Source: Marisediminitalea aggregata | GTDB taxonomy: Bacteria > Pseudomonadota > Gammaproteobacteria > Enterobacterales > Alteromonadaceae | Assembly: GCF_900129565.1 (NCBI RefSeq) | Contig: NZ_FQWD01000003.1 | Coordinates: 186,001 to 250,000 of the forward strand | DNA length: 64,000 nt | Direction: 5' to 3' | Shown here: positions 52,937 to 62,004 of the stretch, piece after piece | How the letters are laid out: the number at the start of each line of letters is the position of its first letter | How positions within the stretch are numbered: position 1 is the stretch's first letter | Program-made: the position numbers and the translations under genes | The notes under the pieces: generated by a model | Database searches by the model: none | Told to the model about the DNA's origin: nothing | The model's input: only the letters and a program-made list of their open reading frames with translations

Positions 52937-53752
52937 TCAGGCTTCCAGATTAGTGAGGATCTGCTGTTGAGTAGAATTCAATGACTGATAAATCGCCTCA
53001 CGGGTGGACACGGTTAACAGTAATAACTCCTGATAGGCAGCTTGAGCGCTTTGCAGCACCCGGGCTTTGTCTTCTTCGTAAGTCGCAACCGTAACATCCA
53101 GTGCGGTGAGTTGAGCGCGCGTCTGCATAAATTGCTCTCGCGCTGTTTTGGCACTCTGCTGATACGTTTCCAGTGCTTGTCTGATAATGGCTTGCTGGTC
53201 GGGTGATAGCGCCAGTTTAGCTGTCATGTCTGCCAGGCTATTTTCTATATCACCTGCACTGAACCCGGCAATACGGTTGTTTCTTCCGCCTTGCCCGCTA
53301 TTGCCGCCCGCTCTTTCACCCTGAGCATTCCCGCCATGTGTATGACCACCGCTCGGTAGTGCGCCGCTGCTTTGACCGCCACGGTTACCCTGACGCTGAG
53401 CACGTTCACCGGCCAACATTTCACTGCTGTCGCCGCCGCGATTTCCACCTCTTTGACCACCGGCTTGCTGGCCACCATGTCCTCCTTGACGCTGACCTCC
53501 AGCCTGTGCGCCACCGCGGTTCCCCTGTTGACCATTGCCCGCTTGAGCGCTTTCTGTATTTTGTCCCTGCGCGCCTTGTCTTTGTCCGCCCTGACGATTA
53601 CCGCCCGGCTGTTGCACTGCCTGACGCTGGCCCATACCTTGTTGATTGTTGTGACCGCCTCCGGCAGATGCCCCTGCGGAAGGCGAAAGCCAATTCACTG
53701 CAACTACACTGCAAACCACACTCACCATGGCAATTAATAAAAGTTGTTTCAT
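52937..53752 (-). CDS. exported Gly/Gln/Arg-rich protein with a Spy/CpxP-like helical end
   Basis: 271 aa. A signal peptide or anchor (LLIAMVSVVCSVVAVNWL) precedes residues about 30-165, low-complexity and rich in Gly, Gln, Arg, Asn and His with repeated GGQRQGG and GNRGG units. The last 105 residues are helical and Gln/Ala-rich (LSPDQQAIIRQALETYQQSAKTA... STQQQILTNLEA), resembling Spy/CpxP-like LTxxQ periplasmic proteins. It is 26 bases downstream of the PepSY gene, last in the TonB operon. The disordered part may bind RNA-like polyanions, metals or partners; its function is unknown. Confidence 0.8.
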   Translation of the reverse strand: MKQLLLIAMVSVVCSVVAVNWLSPSAGASAGGGHNNQQGMGQRQAVQQPGGNRQGGQRQGAQGQNTESAQAGNGQQGNRGGAQAGGQRQGGHGGQQAGGQRGGNRGGDSSEMLAGERAQRQGNRGGQSSGALPSGGHTHGGNAQGERAGGNSGQGGRNNRIAGFSAGDIENSLADMTAKLALSPDQQAIIRQALETYQQSAKTAREQFMQTRAQLTALDVTVATYEEDKARVLQSAQAAYQELLLLTVSTREAIYQSLNSTQQQILTNLEA

Positions 53753-53778
53753 GACACAATACCTGTTGATTTTGACGG

Positions 53779-54906
53779 TTAAGGGTTAGATTTTTTTGCG
53801 ATAAACGGCAATGCCGACGTCAACGCACGGCTGACCTGCTTTTCCAGTTTCGATTTTTTACGCACAAAGCTGGTAATGCCGGCAACCACCATGACAAGCG
53901 TTAAGCTCATAGCCGTCAGCATGATAACCAGATAGAGGGGCGTAAGGCCTCGGCCTGTGTGTAAAGGCAGCAGCAACTCATAAACCTGTTGCCCTGCTGG
54001 GTAGTCGGCAAAAGCCTGATGCCCTAAATAGGCACCATTGATTTTGTCGATATAGACGACCGATCCGGCCAGACCAAACCAGTCTCCGTTGGTATGAAAG
54101 CGAAATTGCGCCGCATTAGCATACTCGGGCGGCGTTCTGCGTCCCGCAGACATTGAAACACTGACCAGCTCACCATCGGGGAACACAGATTTGGCGGTGG
54201 AAATGGCATGCTTCCACCCTGTTGATACATAAACAGGCTGCGCGGGGGATGTTTGACTCGCAGGCTCCGGCAATAACAGCGACTGTGCAATTGCACGGTA
54301 AGTAATGCCCGCCCCGGTTATCGCAAACAGCAAAATAAACACCACGGTAACAATACCGGCTGTTAAGTGAGAGAAGTAATAGCTGGATGCTTTGTTGTTG
54401 GTAGGAACCAGACGTTTAAGCTTAAAGGTACGCTTATGAGGCCACCACAGGTAAATGCCCAGCAGGCTGATAGCCAGACTGATTAGCCCTACCCAGGCAA
54501 CCCACTCTGCGCCGGACAATCCCGCCGTCTCTTGTCTACCAAGCAAATAATTGCGGTGCAGGCGCAGGACAAACGGGAAGAATCCATTCCGATCACTGAC
54601 TTCATGGTGTAATAACGTAAGATCACTGGCGTAAACATAGCGTTCACCCCGCATAATCACCGTAAACACCGGCTGAGTCTCGTTAGGCAATGCTATTTGT
54701 CGGGCACCCGAGTGACGCTGTGCCAGTATATCGATGCCCAGCGTCATTTCTCTATCGCTCAGGGTCACCTGCGAGGCAGGATATCCCTTGAGCATATCCA
54801 ACAAGTCATCAAACCCCGTCACAATGCCGCTAAGCACAGTCAGGGTAAACAGGATCCCCAACGGAAATCCCACCCACCGATGAAGCGTGATCAGAAAGCG
54901 TTTCAT
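53779..54906 (-). CDS. PepSY-associated transmembrane helix protein
   Basis: 375-aa inner-membrane protein with four main helices (near 13-33, 138-160, 186-208, and 335-355). HRWVGFPLGILFTLTVLSGIV and the C-terminal PLYLVIMLTAMSLTLVMVVAGI are typical of the PepSY_TM (PiuB-like) family. It includes conserved His residues of the first helix (TLHRWVG) and the FPFVLRLHRNYLLG motif. Proteins of this family accompany siderophore receptors and probably reduce ferric siderophores. It starts 3 bases after the receptor stop. Confidence 0.9.
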   Translation of the reverse strand: MKRFLITLHRWVGFPLGILFTLTVLSGIVTGFDDLLDMLKGYPASQVTLSDREMTLGIDILAQRHSGARQIALPNETQPVFTVIMRGERYVYASDLTLLHHEVSDRNGFFPFVLRLHRNYLLGRQETAGLSGAEWVAWVGLISLAISLLGIYLWWPHKRTFKLKRLVPTNNKASSYYFSHLTAGIVTVVFILLFAITGAGITYRAIAQSLLLPEPASQTSPAQPVYVSTGWKHAISTAKSVFPDGELVSVSMSAGRRTPPEYANAAQFRFHTNGDWFGLAGSVVYIDKINGAYLGHQAFADYPAGQQVYELLLPLHTGRGLTPLYLVIMLTAMSLTLVMVVAGITSFVRKKSKLEKQVSRALTSALPFIAKKSNP

Positions 54907-54909
54907 TGT

Positions 54910-56991
54910 TTAGAACTTATACTCAGCAGTCAGCTTGATGTTACGGCCGGGTTGGTAGGTCGTGACATCTTCGCCATCTGTGTTAGTCGTGATCGCACGC
55001 TTTGCGTAGAGTTCATCAAACAGGTTAGCGACTCGCAATTGAAGCAGCAGATTATCGCTGAATTGGTAAGACGCGAACACGTCAAATATACGGTAATCTT
55101 CACGGTAACGTTCGACATTTCGCTGAACATAGCGGCGATCCTGACGTGATGTCATGTCGATACCCACACGTGATTTACCGTCGAACAAATACGTCCCCAA
55201 GGTGGCATTTAAGCTGGCAGGTGCAATGTCAGCCAGCTTTGCACCGGTGCTGTCGGTACCATCCAGATTTTGTGCACTGACAACAGCAAATAAGAAATCA
55301 CTGGTGTAGTTGAATGACACTTCAATACCGTCAATCTCGGCGTGATCGATATTTTGGAACTGATTAATCAGCACCGTATCGTCGCTGCCGTCACCGTCAA
55401 CATCAAATTCAGTCTGGCCGATTTCTTGATGAGAAATCATGTCTTCCACATCGTTTTTAATATAACCAACCTGGAAACTCAGCTGATCGCTACTGGTAAA
55501 CAGTGCGGTGCGGTTATATTTGAAGCCTGCTTCCCAACTGTCGCTGCTCTCGCCTTTCAATGACTCGTTAGGTTCCAGCATAGAACAGCTTCGACGTCCA
55601 CACACTGGAGCCGGGTCGCCTCGGCCAAATGCTTCGTGCACCGCTGGGCTTCTGAAACCAGAACCAACAACACCATAAAATGACAGGCCTTTGGCCGCTG
55701 TTTCTTCAAACGGAGACCAATTCACATTGATCTTAGGGGACACTGCTGACTCGTTAATCGAGGTGCCTTCATTGGTATTTTCAAACTTGTCGAAACGCAA
55801 GCTTCCCACCAACTCCAGGGTTTCACCGATATAAACTGTGTCACTGATATAACCACCCAACTGAGTGCGTTCACGTTCGATTGGCAAGCCACTGGCATTG
55901 GTATAGGCTGTCAGTACGTCGTCGTAGGTGTAGTCGATACCAAAGCGGATTTGATGCAGCACGTCATCGCTCTGTATCAGGGTGGCGATGTTTTCAAGTT
56001 CCGCATAGGTGGTTTCTACACCCCAGATAGAAGGATCTGTGTCACCTTCCGTTAATCGCCAGCGCTCAGTCGACGTTTGTGAAACACGCGCCTTCAGATT
56101 CAGCCAGTCGTTGTCTTCCGGATTAAACGCATACATCAGGCTGTACGTTTCGTCAGTGAGTTCAGTGTCAGACGGTGCACTATATGCGCCGCTACCTGTT
56201 GTGGTTCTTGCGGTATAGTCTTTTTCCAAACGCTGGTACGACGCTTCAACGCGCTGTTCGTCAGTGGGTGTGAATACCGCTTTAAAGAGGCCATTTACGT
56301 CCTGAGTGCCGGTTGATCCTTCCAGCGTTTCACGACCTTCACCGTCTTCGTATGGATCTGTATCGCGCGCGATAATCGTGGTGGATACCGCCCACTGATC
56401 GTTGATGATTTTCGCGCCGTCAACACTCACATACTGACTTTCGCCATTGGTTTCGATACCACCGCGCAACGTCAGGCCCCAGTCTTTGTCGCCTGCAATG
56501 TCTTCCGGGTCTTTGGTTTCAAACATCACCACGCCACCTAGTGAGCCGTTTCCGTATACGTTTGATGCCACACCAGGAATTACGCTGACGCTTTTATACA
56601 TATCGGGTTCAAGCCAGGTACTGCCTGCTCCCCCGTGACGAACCAGGTTGAAGTTCTTTGGCGCGCCTTCAACGCGCACACTGATTTGGTCTTGTGAGAA
56701 ACCGCGAATATAAATCAGTGAGCTTTGTGGACCACCTTCTTCATCTATTTGAATACTGGTTGTTTTGCGCAGCGCATCAGCCAGGGTAGTCGCCTGCTGA
56801 GCGCGAATATAGTCGGATGTAATTACTTGTGCGCCTTCCACTGCGCTAACACGCTGACCGTCAACTTCCACAATTTTGTCGACATCAGAGGCGTTTGCTT
56901 TCACCTCTACCGTAGGTAGCTGTTCTTCTTGTGCTACCGCACCGGCAGCCATAGTCATTCCAAGCGCAATCGCTATTGGATGCAGTTTCAT
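54910..56991 (-). CDS. TonB-dependent receptor (ferric siderophore or haem type)
   Basis: 693 aa. Signal peptide cut after AGAVA; TonB-box-like TVEVKANASDVDKIVEVDG; plug with SSLIYIRGFSQDQISVRVEGAPKN; NVYGNGSLGGVVMFETKDP; then the barrel, ending in NIKLTAEYKF. The motif EPNESLKGESSDSWEAGFKYN in the barrel is the usual NPxLKPE marker. Two Cys lie close together in an extracellular-loop-like stretch (PAPVCGRRSCSMLEP) and could form a disulfide. Its place between tonB and PepSY genes and the upstream Fur-like site point to iron, but the ligand is not identified. Confidence 0.94.
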   Translation of the reverse strand: MKLHPIAIALGMTMAAGAVAQEEQLPTVEVKANASDVDKIVEVDGQRVSAVEGAQVITSDYIRAQQATTLADALRKTTSIQIDEEGGPQSSLIYIRGFSQDQISVRVEGAPKNFNLVRHGGAGSTWLEPDMYKSVSVIPGVASNVYGNGSLGGVVMFETKDPEDIAGDKDWGLTLRGGIETNGESQYVSVDGAKIINDQWAVSTTIIARDTDPYEDGEGRETLEGSTGTQDVNGLFKAVFTPTDEQRVEASYQRLEKDYTARTTTGSGAYSAPSDTELTDETYSLMYAFNPEDNDWLNLKARVSQTSTERWRLTEGDTDPSIWGVETTYAELENIATLIQSDDVLHQIRFGIDYTYDDVLTAYTNASGLPIERERTQLGGYISDTVYIGETLELVGSLRFDKFENTNEGTSINESAVSPKINVNWSPFEETAAKGLSFYGVVGSGFRSPAVHEAFGRGDPAPVCGRRSCSMLEPNESLKGESSDSWEAGFKYNRTALFTSSDQLSFQVGYIKNDVEDMISHQEIGQTEFDVDGDGSDDTVLINQFQNIDHAEIDGIEVSFNYTSDFLFAVVSAQNLDGTDSTGAKLADIAPASLNATLGTYLFDGKSRVGIDMTSRQDRRYVQRNVERYREDYRIFDVFASYQFSDNLLLQLRVANLFDELYAKRAITTNTDGEDVTTYQPGRNIKLTAEYKF

Positions 56992-57000
56992 GTGTTAACC

Positions 57001-57891
57001 TCAATTGAGCGAATATTTAATAGGTACCGTCATGGTTGACGGTAAAAGATGGAGAATCTGAGATTCTGGTTGTGGCAACCTCAGGTCGGCGAATAGTTCG
57101 CGTGTACTGCGGTTGAGATAACGGCTTTTCGCCTTTTTTATTATTTCGAACTGACTGACCAAACCATTGTGATTCACTTCAAATCGAACGGTAACCACCC
57201 CTTCGATTCGGCGAATTTTGGCTTGCTTGGGGTAAATTTTCTGAGCGTTAATCGCAGCGTAAACCAGTGCTTTGTATTCGGCCCAGGGCAAAGCAGCATC
57301 GTTATGTTCGCCCGCGACTGAGGCTTTCTCTGCATTGTCACCCTGTTGACCTAATGAGGCTTGTTGCGCGGACTGCGCTTGTTCTGCCATCTCTGGTTCA
57401 GGACTTGCCAATTCTGGCTCGACGTCATTTACCGGCTTAACCTCAACAGCAGGTTCTGATGCTGCAACCTGTTGTTCTGGCACTTCGCTTGCTTTTACTA
57501 ACGCTTCATTTTTGTCGAGTTGTTTTGGCTCTACTGGTTGTAGCGGCGGAATTTCATCTATTTCAGGCGCAGGAGCCGGGTCGGCTTCGACAGGCTTTTC
57601 CAACACTTTTGCTATAGCATCATCGTCTGTACTTGCTTGCGGTTCGACAACCTTCGGTTGTTCTGGCGCATCGGTCAGTTCAGGTAAATCAGACGCCGGC
57701 TTAGGCTCTACGTCAGACTTTTCAGGTTTTGGTGGTGCTACTAAAACCAGTCTGGCCGCTTGCTGAGATACCGCTGCGGTTAATCCTGTCGCCGTTGTTT
57801 CCATGCCTGACGTAACCTGAGTTCCCCAGAATAATCCGGCAAAAACCGCACCATGTACCACTACCGACGCACTGAACCACACAACCTTCAT
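57001..57891 (-). CDS. tonB: TonB energy transducer
   Basis: 296 aa from the ATG at 57891. One N-terminal membrane helix (VVWFSASVVVHGAVFAGLFWG) bears the conserved Ser/His face. A Pro/Glu/Val/Ala-rich spacer spans the periplasm (about 40-210). The C-terminal TonB domain has IYPKQAKIRRIEGVVTVRFEVNHNG and ends LLPSTMTVPIKYSLN. The ATG overlaps the stop of the second exbD by four bases (ATGA), with GAGAGG upstream; a longer in-frame start inside exbD is rejected. It energises the receptor downstream. Confidence 0.94.
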   Translation of the reverse strand: MKVVWFSASVVVHGAVFAGLFWGTQVTSGMETTATGLTAAVSQQAARLVLVAPPKPEKSDVEPKPASDLPELTDAPEQPKVVEPQASTDDDAIAKVLEKPVEADPAPAPEIDEIPPLQPVEPKQLDKNEALVKASEVPEQQVAASEPAVEVKPVNDVEPELASPEPEMAEQAQSAQQASLGQQGDNAEKASVAGEHNDAALPWAEYKALVYAAINAQKIYPKQAKIRRIEGVVTVRFEVNHNGLVSQFEIIKKAKSRYLNRSTRELFADLRLPQPESQILHLLPSTMTVPIKYSLN

Positions 57892-58286
57892 TGACTGGTC
57901 CTCTCGGTAATAACGGCGATATCGGTAATGTTGCACTTGGCCAGTTTGCCAAGCAGGACATTGAGTGTTTTACCTGTGATTTGGGCATCGGCAAAAATGA
58001 CGAGCGGACTATACTGTTGCAGTTCATGTTCACAAGGGTGGCTGACCACGTTTTGCCGATACGTCAGCTCACCTTGCTGATCAACATATAACCACTCTTC
58101 TGATTCCGCCTTAATGTCGTCTACGGTTCGGATTTGTTGGGGTGCCTGAATATGCGCTTGCTGTGGCTTTACCAGCTTGCCTGTCATCAGGAAGAAGATG
58201 AGCAACAAAAACACGACATTAATCAACGGTAGTACTGGCTCAATGTCTGGCTTGTGAGCGGCTTTCACCATTAACGAAGGCTTCAT
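57888..58286 (-). CDS. second ExbD-like subunit, with Asn replacing the membrane Asp
   Basis: 132-aa ExbD/TolR-like protein: one helix (VLPLINVVFLLLIFFLM) then a periplasmic domain. The conserved proton-carrying Asp of the family (PLIDV) is Asn23 here (PLINV, codon AAT). Such an Asp-to-Asn change inactivates ExbD in E. coli mutants. The partner exbD just upstream keeps its Asp. Overlaps: four bases with each neighbour (ATGA). It may form a mixed dimer with ExbD1 inside the ExbB ring; that is inference. Confidence 0.88.
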   Translation of the reverse strand: MKPSLMVKAAHKPDIEPVLPLINVVFLLLIFFLMTGKLVKPQQAHIQAPQQIRTVDDIKAESEEWLYVDQQGELTYRQNVVSHPCEHELQQYSPLVIFADAQITGKTLNVLLGKLAKCNITDIAVITERTSQ

Positions 58287-58705
58287 TGCAAGCCCCCTGT
58301 TGATGCTTCACTACCACCATTCTCATTCTTAACGGGGACAGCGAGCGAGACAGTCAAACCCGAAGTAATAAACTTGTCGTGCCAGTGCATCACTTGTTGA
58401 AGTGTTGCAGATGGCGCGTAACCTACCATCACCCTATCAGGTTGGCGTTGTAATAGGTGATTCAGCACGTCTTTACAGGATTGTTGGGCTGACTGCCATT
58501 CGCAAGTATTGTTGTCTAATACCGTTATCGATTCAGATTCAACGACGTTAGCACCACGCTCGGTTTGTTTTTGTAAATTAATCGGGTTCTGTTGGAACTG
58601 TTGAAACTGCATCACCAGCATGAAAAAAATCAACAGAATAAACACCACATCAATCAGTGGAGTCAGTCCTATCGAAGGTTTTTTTCGGGATGGTGACAAC
58701 AACAT
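58283..58705 (-). CDS. exbD: ExbD proton-channel subunit with intact Asp
   Basis: 140 aa. GLTPLIDVVFILLIFFMLVM carries Asp19 of the proton pathway, followed by a periplasmic domain. It has two unusual Cys in the mature domain (NTCEWQSAQQSCKDVL) that could pair. The gene begins 3 bases after exbB and ends overlapping the second exbD start by four bases. Confidence 0.93.
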   Translation of the reverse strand: MLLSPSRKKPSIGLTPLIDVVFILLIFFMLVMQFQQFQQNPINLQKQTERGANVVESESITVLDNNTCEWQSAQQSCKDVLNHLLQRQPDRVMVGYAPSATLQQVMHWHDKFITSGLTVSLAVPVKNENGGSEASTGGLQ

Positions 58706-58708
58706 GAC

Positions 58709-59242
58709 TTAGGCGCCTGCGGTAGTATCAACAATAAACTGATTTACTCGCGCTGCACTTTGCTCGACTTTTTTGTCGAGCATGTGCCAGGCCACAAGGG
58801 CGGGAATTGCTACCAGCAGGCCTGCAGCGGTTGTTAGCAAGGCTTTCCAAATACCACCAGCTAAGACTGCCGGATCGATCTGCCCTTCAATTTGAGAAAG
58901 GGCTGAAAAGGCATCTATCATCCCCAGCACAGTGCCAAGTAACCCCACCAGCGGCGCTGCTGCGGCGATGATTTCCAGCGGGCGCATAGACTGCCTGAAC
59001 TGAGTAAATTGTGTGTAGGCGGCAGCCGTCAGTTTTTCCTGCAACGCTGCCGGTTGTAAAGAGGTGTTGTTGCCTACAATCGTTTGTAAACAGGTAATTA
59101 CCTGTGATGTTGATGAAGTGGTATCTGCTGGCACAACGACCGAACGTGCTTGTACCGACAAAAAGCCAATGGTTGCCAGTGAGTACACAGACATCACTAT
59201 TAACAGCCACAGTACCCATCCACCCTGAACAATGACGTCCAT
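58709..59242 (-). CDS. exbB: ExbB-type MotA/TolQ/ExbB proton-channel protein
   Basis: 177-aa inner-membrane protein, shorter than E. coli ExbB (244 aa). It has three helices: an N-terminal one (GGWVLWLLIVMSVYSLATIGFL), then LEIIAAAAPLVGLLGTVLGMIDAF and GGIWKALLTTAAGLLVAIPALVAWHML, the two helices lining the channel. It builds the pentamer that, with ExbD, drives TonB. GGGAGG six bases ahead of the ATG. First gene of the seven-gene run, and preceded by a Fur-like box. Confidence 0.94.
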   Translation of the reverse strand: MDVIVQGGWVLWLLIVMSVYSLATIGFLSVQARSVVVPADTTSSTSQVITCLQTIVGNNTSLQPAALQEKLTAAAYTQFTQFRQSMRPLEIIAAAAPLVGLLGTVLGMIDAFSALSQIEGQIDPAVLAGGIWKALLTTAAGLLVAIPALVAWHMLDKKVEQSAARVNQFIVDTTAGA

Positions 59243-59269
59243 GAATACCTCCCGAAATCAAAACTCATT

Positions 59270-59288
59270 AATGATAACGATTTGCATT
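59270..59288 (-). promoter_or_regulatory. Fur-box-like site upstream of exbB
   Basis: AATGATAACGATTTGCATT is related to the Fur consensus GATAATGATAATCATTATC and contains a TGATAA half and an AT-rich reverse half. It is 28 bases upstream of the exbB ATG, as expected for repression of an iron-uptake operon. Confidence 0.5.
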
Positions 59289-59458
59289 TGTAATTCAATA
59301 AGCATTAAGATTAATCTTTAGTTTAAATTGCATGAATTTACGTAAACTTGGTGCTCAAATGCATTAAAAATGCGTCATTTGGTGAGGAATTTTGTAGGGA
59401 AATGAGCCTTTTGCAGACTGGATCGGCAAGGAATTTAATCGCTTAACGCAAAAGAAAA

Positions 59459-60757
59459 TTACAACGAGAAATGAATAAGCTGTTCTATACCAAACAATAG
59501 GCCGCCGATAAGTCCACCAACCAGGGTGCCGTTTATGCGGACTTTCTGCAGGTCTTTGCCAATATTTAATTCAATTTGTTGAGATAATTGTGCTGCATCC
59601 CAACTTTCAATGGTTTTACGAATGTGCCCAGCCAGGAAATCAGCCATTTCTGGTGCGGCGTAACGCGCAGCCTCACCAATGTGGTGATCCACAGCCTCTT
59701 GCAACGCTTTGTCCTGCGCTAACTTAGTCCCACTGGCCTGTAACCACGTGGTTAAACGCGTCCGAATCTGGCCATTTTTTGCTGCAATGTCACTATCCAG
59801 CCACTGTCGCATTTCAGCAAAAATACTATTCAGATACTGCCCGACTGTTTCACTGTTAAGCAGGCGATCTCTGAATTCATTCAGTTTTTGTTGTGCATCT
59901 GCATTGTGTTCAAGATCATCGATAAACCTGGTGAGCTGAGTGTTTAATTCCACCCGAATCGGATGCTGTGGATCCTGATTAACGTCAGCCAAAACATGTG
60001 CCAGAGCACTTACCGCAATGCCAGCCCCTTGCTCGCTTAGCCAACTGGAGGGCAGAATTTTCTCCAGCCTTCGATGTTCGGTTTTCAGCCATTCGGTGAG
60101 CTTTTCAGCGATAAATTGCTGGGTCGTTTCCTGCTGCAACGATTCCGAAAGTTTATCTAACAGCTTGTTTAGCAGCTTCTGGTGCCGACCGTCCCGGGTC
60201 ATCACCTTTACCCCGCCAGCCACAATCGCCCCCAGTTCAATGTGACCCAGGGCTTTTTGAACGCCTTTGTGCAATGCCGCTCTTACCGGCGCATCGTCTA
60301 TAACGTGTAACAGTCCGGCAAGACTATCGGTGATGTACTTTGCCAGTCGCGCTGCGTTACTTGATTGTTGTATCCACTCACCCATGGCTCGCGCAGGGTG
60401 ACTGCCTGAAATCAGGCTTTCAATGGCATCGTTATGAAAAAACTTTTCTTTCACAAATACAGCCAGGTTCTGCGCAATAACAGACTGGTTGTTCGCCACA
60501 ATATTGGTATGTGGTATTGGGTGTGACGCGGGTATGGGCCTGAACAATGCGCTCACCGCAAACCAATCGGCGAGCCCGCCCACCAATGCCGCTTCACTTA
60601 TCATTTTCACTAACTGAACCCACCACAATGCGGCGTTGTCAGGCGCAATTGTTTGCAAAACGGTCAAGCCTACAAACACTATGGCGGCGCCAATCAACCA
60701 GGCTAATGCCTGGCGTTTTGCGTGTTTAAGTTGTGCCGCTTTAGTTACGTCTACCAT
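59459..60757 (-). CDS. DUF445 family membrane protein (YjiN-like)
   Basis: 432 aa. An N-terminal helix (ALAWLIGAAIVFVGLTVLQTI), the motif GGLADWFAVSALFRPIPASHPIPHTNIV (core of DUF445), long helical coiled segments, and a C-terminal helix region GTLVGGLIGGLLFGIEQLIHF. E. coli YjiN is the close relative; the function of DUF445 is unknown. The beta-propeller gene lies 25 bp upstream on the same strand, so they may be co-transcribed. No terminator is evident before the exbB region. Confidence 0.92.
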   Translation of the reverse strand: MVDVTKAAQLKHAKRQALAWLIGAAIVFVGLTVLQTIAPDNAALWWVQLVKMISEAALVGGLADWFAVSALFRPIPASHPIPHTNIVANNQSVIAQNLAVFVKEKFFHNDAIESLISGSHPARAMGEWIQQSSNAARLAKYITDSLAGLLHVIDDAPVRAALHKGVQKALGHIELGAIVAGGVKVMTRDGRHQKLLNKLLDKLSESLQQETTQQFIAEKLTEWLKTEHRRLEKILPSSWLSEQGAGIAVSALAHVLADVNQDPQHPIRVELNTQLTRFIDDLEHNADAQQKLNEFRDRLLNSETVGQYLNSIFAEMRQWLDSDIAAKNGQIRTRLTTWLQASGTKLAQDKALQEAVDHHIGEAARYAAPEMADFLAGHIRKTIESWDAAQLSQQIELNIGKDLQKVRINGTLVGGLIGGLLFGIEQLIHFSL

Positions 60758-60782
60758 AAGGAAGTTAGTTCAGAGGGAAGCA

Positions 60783-61883
60783 CTATTGGCCGACCGACAA
60801 AAGCTCGTGAGAGTATTTTTCAACCACGCCGCCTTTACCCACGCCAATACAGCCTTCATCGGCTTTACAAGCAAGGCTCCATATATTGCTTTCACTGACT
60901 TTTTGCCATTGTTTAGTCTTAGGGGATAACGCAAATACGCCCTGAGGATTGCTGATCAAAATAGACGGTATCGCATTGTGGCTCGCTGAGAAATACAGCG
61001 CCGAACCATAAATAGCGCCTTTTAAGGGCGGTGTTGGCAGTGCTTGCCAAACAGATTCCGTTAGGTCGAACGTAAACGCGGTGGCTGGTTGTTCGTGCTT
61101 TAAACTGCCGCCAAAGGCGTACAGGGTATTTTCAGAGACTTGCAAACTAAACATCCCTGCGGCTTCACCACCTTCGAACAAACTGCTAATACGCTGCCAG
61201 TCCTGCTGCCCTTTTTTTAGCAATAATGCAGGCTTCCCACTATTGCCTGTGCCTGCTGCCACCAAGGTTTCATTTGCGGTAATACAAGTACCACTGGACG
61301 CAAACCCGCCCTCTGAAGGTGCTGCGTTGAACGGCAGCGCTTTTCGGGACCAATCCTTCCCGGCATTCTGAGTGTGCAGAATGTACAAACCTTCATCATC
61401 TGAGTCGCCGTACAGCCAGCCCTCGCCACCACGAGTAAAGGACATACAGTCAAAAAACACGTGCTCGTGTTCACCTTGCTTGACCAACTGCCAGTCGTTG
61501 CCCTTTGACGCTGAATAGTACAATCTCGACTGTTCACCCTCGCCTGCACTCATTACGACAATATGGCCATCTTCAAACCACTGATTATCGCGAAACTGCA
61601 AGGCTTCTGTGCCCATAGGTAAGTTAAGTCGGTTAAAATTTTTCCCGTTATCATGAGACAAATACACGCTGCCATGAGTCCCCGAAACCAATACCGTATC
61701 GTTTGTCCAGGTAACGGACTGAAAGCCAGCCAGCTCGTCTAACACCGTGGAAGTCACACTTGCTTGTGCTGCTGTAGAGCCGATGAATAAGGAACCGGTG
61801 AGTATGGAGCCGATGCAACCGGCTGTCGCCAGTTTATGTACTAGCGTTTTGAATGCATTACGCTTGGTTTTGTGCTGAAGCAT
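60783..61883 (-). CDS. exported BNR/YCF48-like beta-propeller protein
   Basis: 366 aa. A signal peptide (cut near STAAQA, residue about 41) follows a basic N-terminus. The rest has repeated BNR-like blades: GSVYLSHDNGKNFNRL, RLYYSASKGNDWQLV, GLYILHTQNAGKDWSRK and FALSPKTKQWQKV, resembling photosystem II assembly factor/sialidase-type propellers. It contains paired Cys (CMSF, SGTCITA, ACKADEGC). Location is probably periplasmic or surface; substrate unknown. It lies directly upstream of the DUF445 gene. Confidence 0.8.
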   Translation of the reverse strand: MLQHKTKRNAFKTLVHKLATAGCIGSILTGSLFIGSTAAQASVTSTVLDELAGFQSVTWTNDTVLVSGTHGSVYLSHDNGKNFNRLNLPMGTEALQFRDNQWFEDGHIVVMSAGEGEQSRLYYSASKGNDWQLVKQGEHEHVFFDCMSFTRGGEGWLYGDSDDEGLYILHTQNAGKDWSRKALPFNAAPSEGGFASSGTCITANETLVAAGTGNSGKPALLLKKGQQDWQRISSLFEGGEAAGMFSLQVSENTLYAFGGSLKHEQPATAFTFDLTESVWQALPTPPLKGAIYGSALYFSASHNAIPSILISNPQGVFALSPKTKQWQKVSESNIWSLACKADEGCIGVGKGGVVEKYSHELLSVGQ

Positions 61884-62004
61884 AAGTTTATAAAATTAAA
61901 CAATAATACATACACTTTGCCACACTCTGGCAGCGAAGAGAACGTATCTCTGTTATAGTACATCTATTGTCATACAAATTATCAGAAACGAAGTTACTCC
62001 GTTC

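Noticed and set aside
53300..53640. Repetitive tract that might be taken for a tandem DNA repeat or CRISPR
   Set aside because: Units are irregular and codon-aligned; they encode low-complexity Gly/Gln/Arg protein. There are no constant repeats with unique spacers.
53338..53754. Long open frames on the plus strand opposite the Gly/Gln/Arg-rich gene
   Set aside because: They arise from the GC-rich repeat coding. The minus-strand frame has a signal peptide and a helical end, and fits the operon.
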